DNA of 64,000 nt, taken from Streptomyces sp. NBC_01237 (GTDB taxonomy: Bacteria > Actinomycetota > Actinomycetes > Streptomycetales > Streptomycetaceae). Below the pieces are notes generated by a model. It was not told the DNA's origin, ran no database searches, and worked only from the letters and a program-made list of their open reading frames with translations. Location: the NCBI RefSeq assembly GCF_035917275.1, contig NZ_CP108508.1, positions 4,402,001 through 4,466,000 of the forward strand, in the 5' to 3' direction. A program made the translations under genes and the position numbers. Below, piece by piece: positions 44,583-53,502 of this stretch (within the stretch, counting starts at the first letter, position 1; each line of letters begins with the position of its first letter).

Positions 44583-46033
44583 ACAAGCCTCTGCGCCGGA
44601 TCGCGATCTTCTGCGGGCTGCTCGTCCTCGCCCTGCTGATCCGGGACAACTGGCTCCAGTACGTCCGCGCCGACGAGCTGAACAGCCACAAGTACAACCG
44701 CCGCGTACAGATAGAGCGGTACGCCCATGAGCGCGGCGACATCATCGTGGACGGCAAGTCGGTCACCGGATCCGTCGAAACCACCGACAGCGACTTCAAG
44801 TTCAAGCGGGTCTGGAAGAACGGGCCCCTGTGGGCTCCCGTCACCGGGTACTCCTCGCAGGCCTTCGACTCCTCCCAGCTGGAGAACCTTGAGGACGGCA
44901 TCCTCACGGGCAACGACGACCAGCTGTTCTTCGACCGGACGCTGTCGATGTTCACCGGCGACAAGAAGACCGGCGGCAACATCGTCACCACGCTGAACGG
45001 TGCCGCGCAGAAGGCGGCCTTCAAGGGGCTCGGCGGCAAGAAGGGCGCCGTCGTCGCCCTGGACCCGCAGAGCGGCGCCATCCTCGCCCTGGCGAGCACC
45101 CCCTCGTACGACCCCTCGGTCTTCGCGGGCAACTCGCTCAAGGACTCGGACGCCCGGCAGAAGCTCCTGAAGGACAAGGACAAGCCGATGCTCAACCGGG
45201 CATTGCGCGAGACCTACCCGCCGGGTTCGACGTTCAAGGTCGTCACCGCCGCCGCGGCGCTGGAGAACGGCCTCTACGACAGCATCGACGAGAAGACGAA
45301 ATCCCCGCTGCCCTGGACGCTTCCGCAGTCGACCCAGCCGCTGACGAACGAGGGCAACATCCCGTGTGAGAACGCCTCGCTCCGGGAAGCGCTCCGCTGG
45401 TCGTGCAACACCGTGTTCGGCAAGATGAGCGACGACCTCGGCAACGACAAGATGATCGAGCAGACGGACAAGTTCGGCTTCAACAAGGAAGTCTTCACTC
45501 CGGTCCGCGCCGACGCGAGCATCTACCCCAAGGACAACAGGCCGCAGAACGCCATGGCGGGCATCGGCCAGGCGTCCAACCGCACCACCCCGCTCCAGAT
45601 GGCCATGGTGGCCTCCGCCATCGCCAACGACGGCAAGCTCATGCAGCCGTACATGGTCGCCGAGCGCCAGGCGCCCAACCTGGACGTCATCTACACCCAC
45701 AAGAAGGAGCAGCTCAGCCAGCCGCTCTCGGGGGAGAACGCCCAGAAGGTCCAGCAGATGATGGAGACCGTCGTCAAGAACGGCACGGGAACCAACGCCC
45801 GGATCAACGGCGTCACTGTCGGAGGCAAGACCGGTACCGCCCAGCACGGTCTGAACAACAGCGAGAAGCCGTACGCCTGGTTCATCTCCTACGCGAAGAC
45901 CGACAACGGCTCCCCGGTCGCCGTCGCCGTCGTGGTCGAGGACGGTCAGGCCAACCGGGACGACATCTCCGGTGGCGGTCTGGCCGCCCCGATCGCGCGC
46001 GATGTGATGAAGGCGGTCATCGACAGCAAGTAG
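44579..46033 (+). CDS. pbpA: class B penicillin-binding protein PbpA
   Basis: 484 residues. One N-terminal helix (IAIFCGLLVLALLI) is followed by the dimerisation/pedestal domain and the transpeptidase domain with all three motifs: STFK (about residue 216, acylated serine), SCN (about 274) and KTGTAQ (about 417). It cross-links peptidoglycan with the adjacent SEDS polymerase. GTG start. Confidence 0.96.
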   Translation: MNKPLRRIAIFCGLLVLALLIRDNWLQYVRADELNSHKYNRRVQIERYAHERGDIIVDGKSVTGSVETTDSDFKFKRVWKNGPLWAPVTGYSSQAFDSSQLENLEDGILTGNDDQLFFDRTLSMFTGDKKTGGNIVTTLNGAAQKAAFKGLGGKKGAVVALDPQSGAILALASTPSYDPSVFAGNSLKDSDARQKLLKDKDKPMLNRALRETYPPGSTFKVVTAAAALENGLYDSIDEKTKSPLPWTLPQSTQPLTNEGNIPCENASLREALRWSCNTVFGKMSDDLGNDKMIEQTDKFGFNKEVFTPVRADASIYPKDNRPQNAMAGIGQASNRTTPLQMAMVASAIANDGKLMQPYMVAERQAPNLDVIYTHKKEQLSQPLSGENAQKVQQMMETVVKNGTGTNARINGVTVGGKTGTAQHGLNNSEKPYAWFISYAKTDNGSPVAVAVVVEDGQANRDDISGGGLAAPIARDVMKAVIDSK

Positions 46034-46203
46034 TGAGTCCCGTCACAGCGACCGCCATAACCGGACATCGGGATACCGGTCAGATATCAGCTGACGGGTG
46101 CGGGCCGATCACGTAGCGCGTGCCCGGTAGCGTATGCGCGAACAGCGCACCGCCGGACCACACACGGGTGCGGTCGGGACTGACGGAGAGGGCTGGAACA
46201 GTT

Positions 46204-48171
46204 ATGGAAGAGCCGCGTCGCCTCGGCGGCCGGTACGAGCTGGGCTCGGTGCTCGGCCGTGGTGGCATGGCCGAGGTCTACCTCGCGCACGACACCCGGC
46301 TCGGCCGCACCGTAGCTGTGAAGACGCTCCGGGCCGATCTCGCCCGCGATCCGTCCTTCCAGGCCCGGTTCCGCCGTGAGGCCCAGTCGGCCGCCTCGCT
46401 CAACCACCCCGCGATCGTCGCTGTCTACGACACCGGCGAGGACTACGTCGACGGGGTCTCCATCCCGTACATCGTGATGGAGTACGTCGACGGGTCGACG
46501 CTCAGGGAGCTGCTGCACTCCGGTCGCAGACTGCTGCCCGAGCGCACGCTCGAAATGACGGTCGGCATCCTCCAGGCGCTGGAGTACTCGCACCGCGCCC
46601 AGATCGTCCACCGTGACATCAAGCCGGCGAACGTCATGCTGACGCGCACCGGGCAGGTCAAGGTCATGGACTTCGGCATCGCCCGCGCCATGGGTGACTC
46701 CGGCATGACGATGACCCAGACCTCGGCGGTCATCGGCACCGCCCAGTACCTCTCCCCCGAGCAGGCCAAGGGCGAGCAGGTCGACGCACGCTCCGACCTC
46801 TACTCCACCGGCTGCCTGCTCTACGAACTCCTCGCGGTGCGGCCACCGTTCGTCGGGGACTCGCCCGTCGCCGTGGCCTACCAGCACGTGCGGGAGGAGC
46901 CCCAGCCGCCGAGCAACTTCGACCCCGAGATCACGCCCGAGATGGACGCGATCGTGTTGAAGGCCCTCACCAAGGACCCCGACTACCGCTACCAGTCCGC
47001 CGACGAGATGCGGGCCGACATCGAGGCATGCCTCGACGGCCAGCCGGTCGCGGCCACGGCGGCGATGGGCGGGGTGGGCTACGGCGGTTACGACCACGAC
47101 CAGCCCACGACCGCGCTGCGCCAGGCCGACCCGAACAGCGGGCAGACGTCCATGCTGCCGCCGGTGGGCCCGGACGACGGCTACGGCTACGACGACCGCC
47201 CGGACCGCCGCCGTCAGAAGAAGAGCAACACCTCGACGATCCTGCTGATCGTCGCGGGCATCCTGGTGCTCATCGGCGCGATCCTGATCGGCCGCTCCGT
47301 CTTCGGCCCCACCGCCGACGACGGCAAGGTCAGCGTGCCGAACATGGTCGGCTCCACGGTCAAGGAGGCGCAGACACTCGCGGACCGCGCCGACGTCGTT
47401 CTCAAGATCGGCGCCAAGGAGCCCTGCGAGACCCAGGACAAGGGCCTGATCTGCAGCCAGACACCGGAGAGCGGCGAGGTGGAGCAGAAGGGGACCGTCA
47501 CGGTCGTCGTCTCCACCGGGGCGCCGAAGGTCGAGGTCCCCGACGTCATGGAGAAGTCGGAGGACGGCGCCCGCCAGGCCCTGGAGGACAAGGGCTTCAC
47601 GGTCACCGTCAAGACCGTCGAGTCCGAGAAGACCGAGAACACCGTCATCGACCAGAAGCCCGACGGCGGCTCGAAGGCCGCCAAGGAGTCCGAGGTCACG
47701 ATCACGATCGCCAAGAAGGCGACACAGAACGTGCCCGGCGTGGTCGGCAGGTCCTTCGCGGACGCGGAGTCCCAGCTCAGGAACCTCGGCTTCACCAACA
47801 TCTCCCGCACCGACGTCGACTCCAACGAGCCGGCCGGCCAGGTCACCGAGCAGACCCCCGAGCGGGACAGCAAGGCGGCGAAGGACGTCCAGATCGTCCT
47901 GAAGGTCTCCAAGGGTCCTGCGGTACCCGAGAAGGTCGCCATTCCCGGCGACATCGCGGGGAAGACCTTCCAGGAGGTCAAGGCCCAGCTGGAGGGGATG
48001 GGGCTGATGGTCGAGCTGGCCCCGGGCTCGTCCGACGACCCCAACGCCAAGGTGGTCACGAGCAACCCCGGGCCCAACACCCAGGTGGACAAGAACAGCA
48101 AGGTCACGCTCTTCACCGCACAGGACGGCGGCAACGGCATCTTCGGCGGCCCCTCCGGCTTCCGACGCTGA
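46204..48171 (+). CDS. pknB: Ser/Thr protein kinase PknB with four PASTA domains
   Basis: 655 residues from ATG 46204. In the kinase domain, LGRGGMAEVYLAHD is the Gly loop, VAVKTLRAD the ATP lysine, HRDIKPANV the catalytic loop, and DFGIA and SPEQ the activation segment. The activation loop carries SGMTMTQTSAV with threonines of the autophosphorylation site. One membrane helix (TILLIVAGILVLIGAILIG, about 341-362) is followed by four PASTA repeats (VSVPNMVG, VEVPDVME, QNVPGVVG, VAIPGDIAG starts) that bind muropeptides or lipid II. The pknA gene of the mycobacterial operon is absent between pbpA and pknB. Confidence 0.96.
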   Translation: MEEPRRLGGRYELGSVLGRGGMAEVYLAHDTRLGRTVAVKTLRADLARDPSFQARFRREAQSAASLNHPAIVAVYDTGEDYVDGVSIPYIVMEYVDGSTLRELLHSGRRLLPERTLEMTVGILQALEYSHRAQIVHRDIKPANVMLTRTGQVKVMDFGIARAMGDSGMTMTQTSAVIGTAQYLSPEQAKGEQVDARSDLYSTGCLLYELLAVRPPFVGDSPVAVAYQHVREEPQPPSNFDPEITPEMDAIVLKALTKDPDYRYQSADEMRADIEACLDGQPVAATAAMGGVGYGGYDHDQPTTALRQADPNSGQTSMLPPVGPDDGYGYDDRPDRRRQKKSNTSTILLIVAGILVLIGAILIGRSVFGPTADDGKVSVPNMVGSTVKEAQTLADRADVVLKIGAKEPCETQDKGLICSQTPESGEVEQKGTVTVVVSTGAPKVEVPDVMEKSEDGARQALEDKGFTVTVKTVESEKTENTVIDQKPDGGSKAAKESEVTITIAKKATQNVPGVVGRSFADAESQLRNLGFTNISRTDVDSNEPAGQVTEQTPERDSKAAKDVQIVLKVSKGPAVPEKVAIPGDIAGKTFQEVKAQLEGMGLMVELAPGSSDDPNAKVVTSNPGPNTQVDKNSKVTLFTAQDGGNGIFGGPSGFRR

Positions 48172-48189
48172 CCCTGCCGACAGCGCAGC

Positions 48190-48228
48190 GAACGGCCCCG
48201 CACACCTCACCGGTGTGCGGGGCCGTTC
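48190..48228 (+). terminator. perfect 16-bp hairpin after pknB
   Basis: gaacggccccgcacac (48190-48205) pairs with 48213-48228; 7-nt loop. The following 90 bases carry several copies of a gtacggggc/g motif. Confidence 0.88.
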
Positions 48229-48324
48229 GCGGTACGGGGCCGTTCGCTGTACGGGGGGACGCTCTCCGTACGGGGCGGTCTCTGTACGAAAGCCGCCTCT
48301 GTACGGGCGGTCTCGGTACGGGGC

Positions 48325-49053
48325 TCAGCGCAGTTCCGCCGGCTTCGTACGGTCCTTGTCGACCTTCTCCGTACGCTCCAGCTCGCCCCACACGATGTAG
48401 CGGTAGTTCGAGGTGTAGACCGGGGTGCAGGTCGTCAGCGTGATGTAGCGGCCGGGCTTCTTCACGCCCGACTCCTTCGGCACCGGCTGGATCACCTCGA
48501 CGTTGTACTTCGAGGTCTGCGGGAGCTCCTTGTACACCTTGTAGACGTACCAGGTGTCCTTGGTCTCGAAGACGACCGCGTCACCCGTCCGCACCTTGTC
48601 GATGTTGTGGAACTTGGCACCGTGACCGTCCCGGTGCGCCGCCAGCGTGAAGTTGCCCTTCTCGTCCCAGGGCAGTGCCGACTTCACCGGGTCCGTGTAA
48701 TAACCGGCGATGCCGTTGTTCAGGGTCTTGGTGTCGGTGCCCTTCTTGACCAGCACCTCGCCGTTCTTCATGGCGGGTACGTGCAGGAAGCCGATGCCGT
48801 CCTTGGTGTCCAGGGCACCCGGACCGTCCGCCCAGCTGTCGCGGACCGTGTTGCCCTGCTTGTCGGCCTCACGGTCGGCGAGCACGTTCGTCCACCACAG
48901 GGAGTAGACGACGAAGAGGCCGAGCACCAGGCCCACGGTGATCAGCAGTTCACCGAAGACGCTGACGGCCGTCGCGACGGGATGGCGGCCCCTGCTCCGC
49001 GCCGGGGGCGCGGACTCGTCGGTCCGCTCTTCGTGCTCGGTCCTCGCTGCCAC
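48325..49053 (-). CDS. class E sortase (1)
   Basis: 242 residues. An N-terminal helix (VFGELLITVGLVLGLFVVYSL) is followed by the sortase barrel with catalytic His140 (TLAAHRDGHG), Cys209 (LTTCTP) and Arg218 (NYRYIVWG). Class E enzymes of high-GC Gram-positives recognise LAXTG signals and attach aerial-growth proteins such as chaplins. GTG at 49053, 27 bp after the stop of sortase 2, with which it likely forms an operon. No LAXTG substrate is encoded nearby. Confidence 0.93.
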   Translation of the reverse strand: MAARTEHEERTDESAPPARSRGRHPVATAVSVFGELLITVGLVLGLFVVYSLWWTNVLADREADKQGNTVRDSWADGPGALDTKDGIGFLHVPAMKNGEVLVKKGTDTKTLNNGIAGYYTDPVKSALPWDEKGNFTLAAHRDGHGAKFHNIDKVRTGDAVVFETKDTWYVYKVYKELPQTSKYNVEVIQPVPKESGVKKPGRYITLTTCTPVYTSNYRYIVWGELERTEKVDKDRTKPAELR

Positions 49054-49080
49054 CGCACCCGTCCCCTGTCGTGATGATGT

Positions 49081-50451
49081 TCAGCCCACGAGCGCGTCGG
49101 GCTTTCCCTTGCTGCGCGGCCGTTCGTCGACCATCTTGCCCCAGACGATCAAACGGTACGTACTCGTGAATTCCGGCGTACATGTCGTCAGGGTGATGTA
49201 CCGGCCGGGCCCCTTGAAGCCCGAACCGGGCGGCACCGGCCCGATCACCGAGACATTGGACGGCGAGGTCTGGGGAAGAACGCTGGTCATCTCGTACGTG
49301 TAGTAAGCGTCCTGCGTCTCGACCACGATCGGGTCGCCGGGGCTCAGCTTGTTGATGTAGCGGAACGGCTCTCCGTGGGTGTTCCGGTGTCCCGCCACCG
49401 AGAAGTTGCCCTGTTCGTCGGACGGCATCGCCGTCTTCAGCTTGCCCTCGCCGTAGTGGCCGATCATGCCGCGGTCGAGGACCTTCTCCTTGCTGATGCC
49501 CTCGGCGATCGGCGCGACCACGTCGAGCTTGGGGATATACATGATCGCGAATCCATGGCCGGGCTCGAAGACACCGGGACTGCGCTCCCCCTTCGCCCAG
49601 TCGTCCTGGATCTTGCTCGTCTCCTTGCCGGCTATCTGATCGGCGCGGATGTTGGTCCACCACAGCTGATAGGTGACGAACAGCAGCATCAGCACCCCCA
49701 GCGAGATGAACACCTCGCCCACGACCCGGCTGGCGACGACCGCGGGGCTGTCCTTGGCCGCACGCGCCGCGCGCCGTGCCTCCAGGCGCGTCATGGGAAC
49801 GGCCGGTACGGCAGGGTCCGCGGTGCCCGCTGCCGGGTCCGGCTGCGGTCCGGGGCGGCGTCTGCCACGCCCCTTGGCGGCCTTGCGGCGCTCGGCACGC
49901 CCTCCGGTGCGGGGTTCGGACGGCACCGGCGTCGGTTCCGGATCCTGTGCGGACTCCTGCCCGAGCCGCGGCTCACGCCCGTCCCGGTCGACCGCCGTCA
50001 TGCGCCGGGTATCGGCTGTCCTCAGACCGACGGTCTCGTCGTCGGCCGGGCGAAGAGCCGGCTCGGGCACCGCGGCGGGGGAGGGCGCGGGGGCCGGGGC
50101 CGGAACCGGTGCAGGAGCGGGTGCGGGGGGCCCCTGCCGCCCGTACCAGTCCCGTTGGTAGCCCTCGGGGTCGTACCACTCGCTCGGGGCGTCCTGGCCG
50201 CCCTGAGGCCCTTGGTGCGCCTGCTGCGTCGTCTCCTGCTGCCGTGGCGCCGGGTGGACCGGGCGCCCCGGCTGATCCGTGGGGATGTTGTCCGCCCGGA
50301 ACCACGGCGAGGCGTGCTGCCCCGGAAGCGGATCGTTCAGCGGGTCCGCGAGCTTGTCGACCGCCGCCTCGAACGCGCCGTCGGCCCCGTCCGCTCCCTG
50401 CGCGTACGGGCCCTCCTGTCCGGCTTCCGGTTCGGGGCGGAGTGGGGTCAC
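49081..50451 (-). CDS. class E sortase (2) with a very long N-terminal extension
   Basis: 456 residues, about twice the usual length. Residues 1 to about 240 form a disordered cytoplasmic Pro/Ala/Gln-rich stretch (PAPAPAPVPAPAPAPSPAAV) ending in an Arg/Lys-rich block before the helix (VGEVFISLGVLMLLFVTYQLWW). The sortase domain has SVAGHRNTHG (His), LTTCTPEFTSTYRLIVWG (Cys and Arg). The GTG overlaps the pabA stop (GTGA). Such long cytoplasmic arms are found on some sortases and could hold the enzyme at division or polar sites; that role is inference. Confidence 0.92.
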   Translation of the reverse strand: MTPLRPEPEAGQEGPYAQGADGADGAFEAAVDKLADPLNDPLPGQHASPWFRADNIPTDQPGRPVHPAPRQQETTQQAHQGPQGGQDAPSEWYDPEGYQRDWYGRQGPPAPAPAPVPAPAPAPSPAAVPEPALRPADDETVGLRTADTRRMTAVDRDGREPRLGQESAQDPEPTPVPSEPRTGGRAERRKAAKGRGRRRPGPQPDPAAGTADPAVPAVPMTRLEARRAARAAKDSPAVVASRVVGEVFISLGVLMLLFVTYQLWWTNIRADQIAGKETSKIQDDWAKGERSPGVFEPGHGFAIMYIPKLDVVAPIAEGISKEKVLDRGMIGHYGEGKLKTAMPSDEQGNFSVAGHRNTHGEPFRYINKLSPGDPIVVETQDAYYTYEMTSVLPQTSPSNVSVIGPVPPGSGFKGPGRYITLTTCTPEFTSTYRLIVWGKMVDERPRSKGKPDALVG

Positions 50452-51086
50452 GCGGCGGCCTTGCCCACCACCGGCGCGAGCCCGTCCGACCTCGCGACGG
50501 CTCCCTCGTCACCACACTGCTCCAGCCAGTTGGCGAGCATCAGGTGACCGTGCTCGGTGAGCACCGACTCGGGGTGGAACTGCACGCCCTCCACCGCCAG
50601 TTCCCGGTGGCGCAGGCCCATGATGATGCCGTCCGCCGTACGGGCGGTGACCTCCAGCTCAGGGGGCAGCGCGCCCGGCTCGGCGGCGAGCGAGTGGTAG
50701 CGCGTCGCCGTGAACGGGGACGGCAGACCCGCGAACACTCCCTTGCCCCCGTGGGTCACGAGGGAGGTCTTCCCGTGCAGCAGCTCCGGGGCGCGGTCCA
50801 CCACGCCGCCGTACGCGACCGCCATCGACTGCATCCCCAGGCAGACACCGAAGACCGGAACCCCGGTCTCCGCGCAGTGCCGCACCATCTCGACGCAGAC
50901 ACCGGCGTGCTCGGGGGTGCCGGGACCCGGCGAGAGCAGGACGCCGTCGAAGCCGTCCTGGGCGTGTGCCGTCGTCACCTCGTCGTTGCGCAGCACCTCG
51001 CACTCCACGCCGAGCTGGTAGAGGTACTGGACGAGGTTGAAGACAAAGCTGTCGTAGTTGTCCACGACAAGGATGCGTGCGCTCAC
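50448..51086 (-). CDS. pabA: glutamine amidotransferase PabA/TrpG (aminodeoxychorismate or anthranilate synthase component II)
   Basis: 212 residues with the class I amidotransferase triad: Cys82 (VFGVCLGMQSMA) and the His and Glu of GVQFHPES. It starts VDNYDSFVFNLVQYL; PGPGTPEHAG is conserved. It supplies ammonia from glutamine to the partner synthase for folate or tryptophan. The synthase component I is not beside it. It is embedded between sortase genes, coupled to sortase 2. Confidence 0.92.
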   Translation of the reverse strand: MSARILVVDNYDSFVFNLVQYLYQLGVECEVLRNDEVTTAHAQDGFDGVLLSPGPGTPEHAGVCVEMVRHCAETGVPVFGVCLGMQSMAVAYGGVVDRAPELLHGKTSLVTHGGKGVFAGLPSPFTATRYHSLAAEPGALPPELEVTARTADGIIMGLRHRELAVEGVQFHPESVLTEHGHLMLANWLEQCGDEGAVARSDGLAPVVGKAAA

Positions 51087-51271
51087 TGACCGGTCCCCGC
51101 TCCGCTGGTGCCTTCGCCGTCGACCGTCACGTCACCGAACGGAAGCAGTGGCTCCGCCCACGGGAAGACGTACTGGAACAGCGCGTAGACGACGGCCAGG
51201 ACCAGCACGAGCGAGATGGCACCCCGCACCCACGCGTTGCCCGGCAGATGCCGCCAGATCCAGCCGTACAT
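51083..51271 (-). CDS. small membrane protein conserved beside sortases
   Basis: 62 residues: a basic/aromatic start (MYGWIWRHLPGNAWVRG), one membrane helix (AISLVLVLAVVYALFQYVF), then an acidic Gly/Ser/Thr tail. It overlaps pabA by 4 bp and lies 56 bp after sortase 3. Function unknown. Small size and conserved position suggest a partner of the sortase or PabA unit. Confidence 0.82.
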   Translation of the reverse strand: MYGWIWRHLPGNAWVRGAISLVLVLAVVYALFQYVFPWAEPLLPFGDVTVDGEGTSGAGTGQ

Positions 51272-51327
51272 GCTGACCCCTCCATTCGGTACGGCACCAG
51301 ACTAAAGGGCCGGGGCCTGGCCGTGGG

Positions 51328-52071
51328 TCAGCTGTGGAAAGCTGCCGGCCTGCCGTCCGTCACAGGCCGGGTGGAGTCCAGATGCGCCCAGGCGATCAGC
51401 CGGTGGCTGCTGCCCCACTCGGGCTCGCAGGTGGTCAGCGTCAGATAGCGCCCCGGCCCGTCGAACCCCGACTTCCGGGGGACGGGGTCGATGACCGCGG
51501 TGTCGCCGGGCACGGTCCGGTAGGGCCTGGAGGCGATGCGGTACGTGAACCAGGTCGTCCCGTCCGTCAGCACCACCGCGTCCCCGGAACGCAGCTTCGG
51601 AAAGTCCTTGAACGGGTCGCCGTACGTCCGGCGGTGCCCGGCCACCGCGAAGTTGCCCGTATCACCGAGGCGGGCGGTCCCGCTGTAGTGCCCGAGCCCC
51701 TTCTGAAGGGTCCTGACCTCGGTGTTCTCCAGGACGGGCCATTCCCAGCCGGTGCCGAAGCGGGGGATGTACATCATCGCGAACGGCTTTCCGCCGCGGT
51801 ACGCCTCCCGGTCCTTCGACGGGGGCGGGGCCGCGGGCGCCGTGTCGGGGCCGGGGGCGGGCGTGGGACCGCGTCCGGGGCCGGTGTCGGGCGTGGGGCC
51901 GGGCACGGCACCCTGCGCCCACTGGTTCTGGAGGGTGTCGATCTGCCCCTCCGTCGCACCGGCGGCCTTCACCCCGGTCCAGAAGAGCACGTAGACCACG
52001 AAGAGGACGATCAGCGTGCCGACGGTGATGCAGAGTTCGCTGAACGTTCTGACGATCAGTCGCACCGTCAC
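51328..52071 (-). CDS. class E sortase (3)
   Basis: 247 residues. N-terminal helix LCITVGTLIVLFVVYVLFW; Pro/Gly/Thr linker; sortase barrel with FAVAGHRRTYGDPF (His) and LTLTTCEPEWGSSHRLIAWA (Cys and Arg). Smaller tail than sortase 2. GTG start, 18 bp from the DUF881 gene stop, likely same operon. Confidence 0.92.
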   Translation of the reverse strand: MTVRLIVRTFSELCITVGTLIVLFVVYVLFWTGVKAAGATEGQIDTLQNQWAQGAVPGPTPDTGPGRGPTPAPGPDTAPAAPPPSKDREAYRGGKPFAMMYIPRFGTGWEWPVLENTEVRTLQKGLGHYSGTARLGDTGNFAVAGHRRTYGDPFKDFPKLRSGDAVVLTDGTTWFTYRIASRPYRTVPGDTAVIDPVPRKSGFDGPGRYLTLTTCEPEWGSSHRLIAWAHLDSTRPVTDGRPAAFHS

Positions 52072-52089
52072 CGGCCGGCCTCCCCGGGG

Positions 52090-52857
52090 CTACTCCACAG
52101 GCTGCGCGTAGTGGAGATCCACTGTGCCCGAGTAGCCGGGAAGAGTCACCGCCCTGTCCTCCTCGACTTTCCATCCGAGCCCGTACGCCTTCACGTACAG
52201 CTGGTAGTTCCGGATCGCCGTGGAGTCGTTGAGCGCCTGCCTGAGCCTGCCCTGGTCACCCACCGCGGTGACCTTGTAGGGCGGGGAGTAGACCCGGCCC
52301 TGCAGGATCAGCGTGTTGCCGACGCAGCGGACCGCGCTGGTGGAGATCAGCCGCTGGTCCATGACCTGGATGCCGCGGGCCCCGCCCTGCCACAGCGCGT
52401 TCACGACGGCCTGGAGGTCCTGCTGGTGAATGACCAGGTCATTGGGCTGGGGGTCGGGGTAACCCGGGTTCGCGGTGGCGTCCGGGGGCGCGTCGTTGAG
52501 CGTCACGCTGACGGATTCACCGGTGATCTTCGTGGTGCCGGCCGCCTTCTCCAGGGCCTTGAGCTTGGCGTCCTCGGCCTTCGTGCTGCCGTCGTCGCGC
52601 TGGGCCAGGGCGTCGATGTCCTCGCGCACGGTCGCGGTCGACTCGTTGAGCTCGGCGTTGTTCTGGCTGCGCTCCTTGATCAGGTCGGAGAGCTTGAGCA
52701 GCGAGGAGTCGCTGCGGATGTTCGTGCCCTTGGCCGTGTTGGCGCTGGTGACGAAGATCAGTCCGGCCAGGGCGAAAACAGCAGCGGTGAGCCCCCGGAC
52801 GGGCCACTTGGAGGTGTGCCGGGCCGGGCCGTCAGGAGAGTCGGCAGAATTGCTCAA
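52090..52857 (-). CDS. DUF881 family membrane protein
   Basis: 255 residues. One N-terminal membrane helix (GLTAAVFALAGLIFVTSA), a coiled-coil (about 50-105) and the DUF881 domain with LVIHQQDLQAVVNALWQGGARGI and the VRCVGNTLILQGRVYSPPYK segment. Such proteins sit in actinobacterial division/wall loci, here next to CrgA. The start is a TTG (52857) 10 nt after aggag, since no ATG/GTG fits. Function unproven. Confidence 0.88.
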   Translation of the reverse strand: MSNSADSPDGPARHTSKWPVRGLTAAVFALAGLIFVTSANTAKGTNIRSDSSLLKLSDLIKERSQNNAELNESTATVREDIDALAQRDDGSTKAEDAKLKALEKAAGTTKITGESVSVTLNDAPPDATANPGYPDPQPNDLVIHQQDLQAVVNALWQGGARGIQVMDQRLISTSAVRCVGNTLILQGRVYSPPYKVTAVGDQGRLRQALNDSTAIRNYQLYVKAYGLGWKVEEDRAVTLPGYSGTVDLHYAQPVE

Positions 52858-52998
52858 CGTACCCTTATCTCCTCAGGCGCCATGGAAGCACTACGCTAAC
52901 GGACGCCCGGGGGAGGCAGCATTCCCCCTCGCGCCTCGCCCCGGCGCCAGCCAAAGATCCCTGCGCGGTCACGCAGCGCATCGACAGGAGAGTTCCTC

Positions 52999-53253
52999 GT
53001 GCCGAAGTCACGTATCCGCAAGAAGGCCGACTTCACGCCGCCGTCGGCGAAGCAGGCAACCAACATAAAGCTGACCAACCGCAGTTGGGTGGCGCCGGTG
53101 ATGCTGGCCCTCTTCCTGATCGGGCTGGCCTGGATCGTGATCTTCTACGTGACCGAGGGCGATCTGCCGATCGACGCCCTGGGCAACTGGAACATCGTCG
53201 TGGGCTTCGGCTTCATCGCCGGCGGTTTCGGCGTATCGACCCAGTGGAAGTAA
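52999..53253 (+). CDS. crgA: cell division protein CrgA
   Basis: 84 residues, the normal size. Two membrane helices ([36 protein letters not shown]) and the basic start [15 protein letters not shown]. In Streptomyces CrgA delays FtsZ ring formation in aerial hyphae and interacts with division proteins. GTG at 52999. It is divergent from the DUF881 gene with a 141-bp shared promoter region. Confidence 0.96.
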   Translation: MPKSRIRKKADFTPPSAKQATNIKLTNRSWVAPVMLALFLIGLAWIVIFYVTEGDLPIDALGNWNIVVGFGFIAGGFGVSTQWK

Positions 53254-53272
53254 CGCAAGCCCTGCCCTGAAG

Positions 53273-53475
53273 TTACCCACAGAGTTATCCACAGGTGGGG
53301 GAAAAGGTCAGACGATCTGTGGATAACTTCCGCCGATGTTGACGCCGGTGTGACTGCAGCCTCCCTCATCGAGGGGGGCTGCAGCCCTTGTTTCTGCGGG
53401 AAAAACCCAGTTCAGCGACAACGGGAACACATGTTCCTCTTGCCATGCACAAGATCCTGCGCACACTGTGGACAA
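53273..53475. other. DnaA-box cluster between crgA and the rhomboid gene
   Basis: Four 9-mers: ttacccaca (53273-53281), ttatccaca (53285-53293), tgtggataa (53318-53326, inverted) and tgtggacaa (53467-53475, inverted). Two match the E. coli box TTATCCACA, one the Streptomyces box TTGTCCACA. Too few and too spread to be the origin, which in Streptomyces carries about 19 boxes. Confidence 0.55.
53355..53383. terminator. hairpin terminator after crgA
   Basis: tgcagcctccctc (53355-53367) pairs with 53371-53383 with one mismatch; 3-nt loop. No T-tract, but cttgtttctg follows. Confidence 0.7.
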
Positions 53476-53502
53476 CTTTGGGGGCGGAGGACAGAGATCC
53501 GC

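Noticed and set aside
46087..48210. 707-aa minus-strand open frame over pknB
   Set aside because: Shadow of PknB, which has all kinase and PASTA motifs.
53254..53502. Chromosomal origin oriC
   Set aside because: Only four DnaA boxes, and neither dnaA nor dnaN lies nearby; the true origin should have many more.
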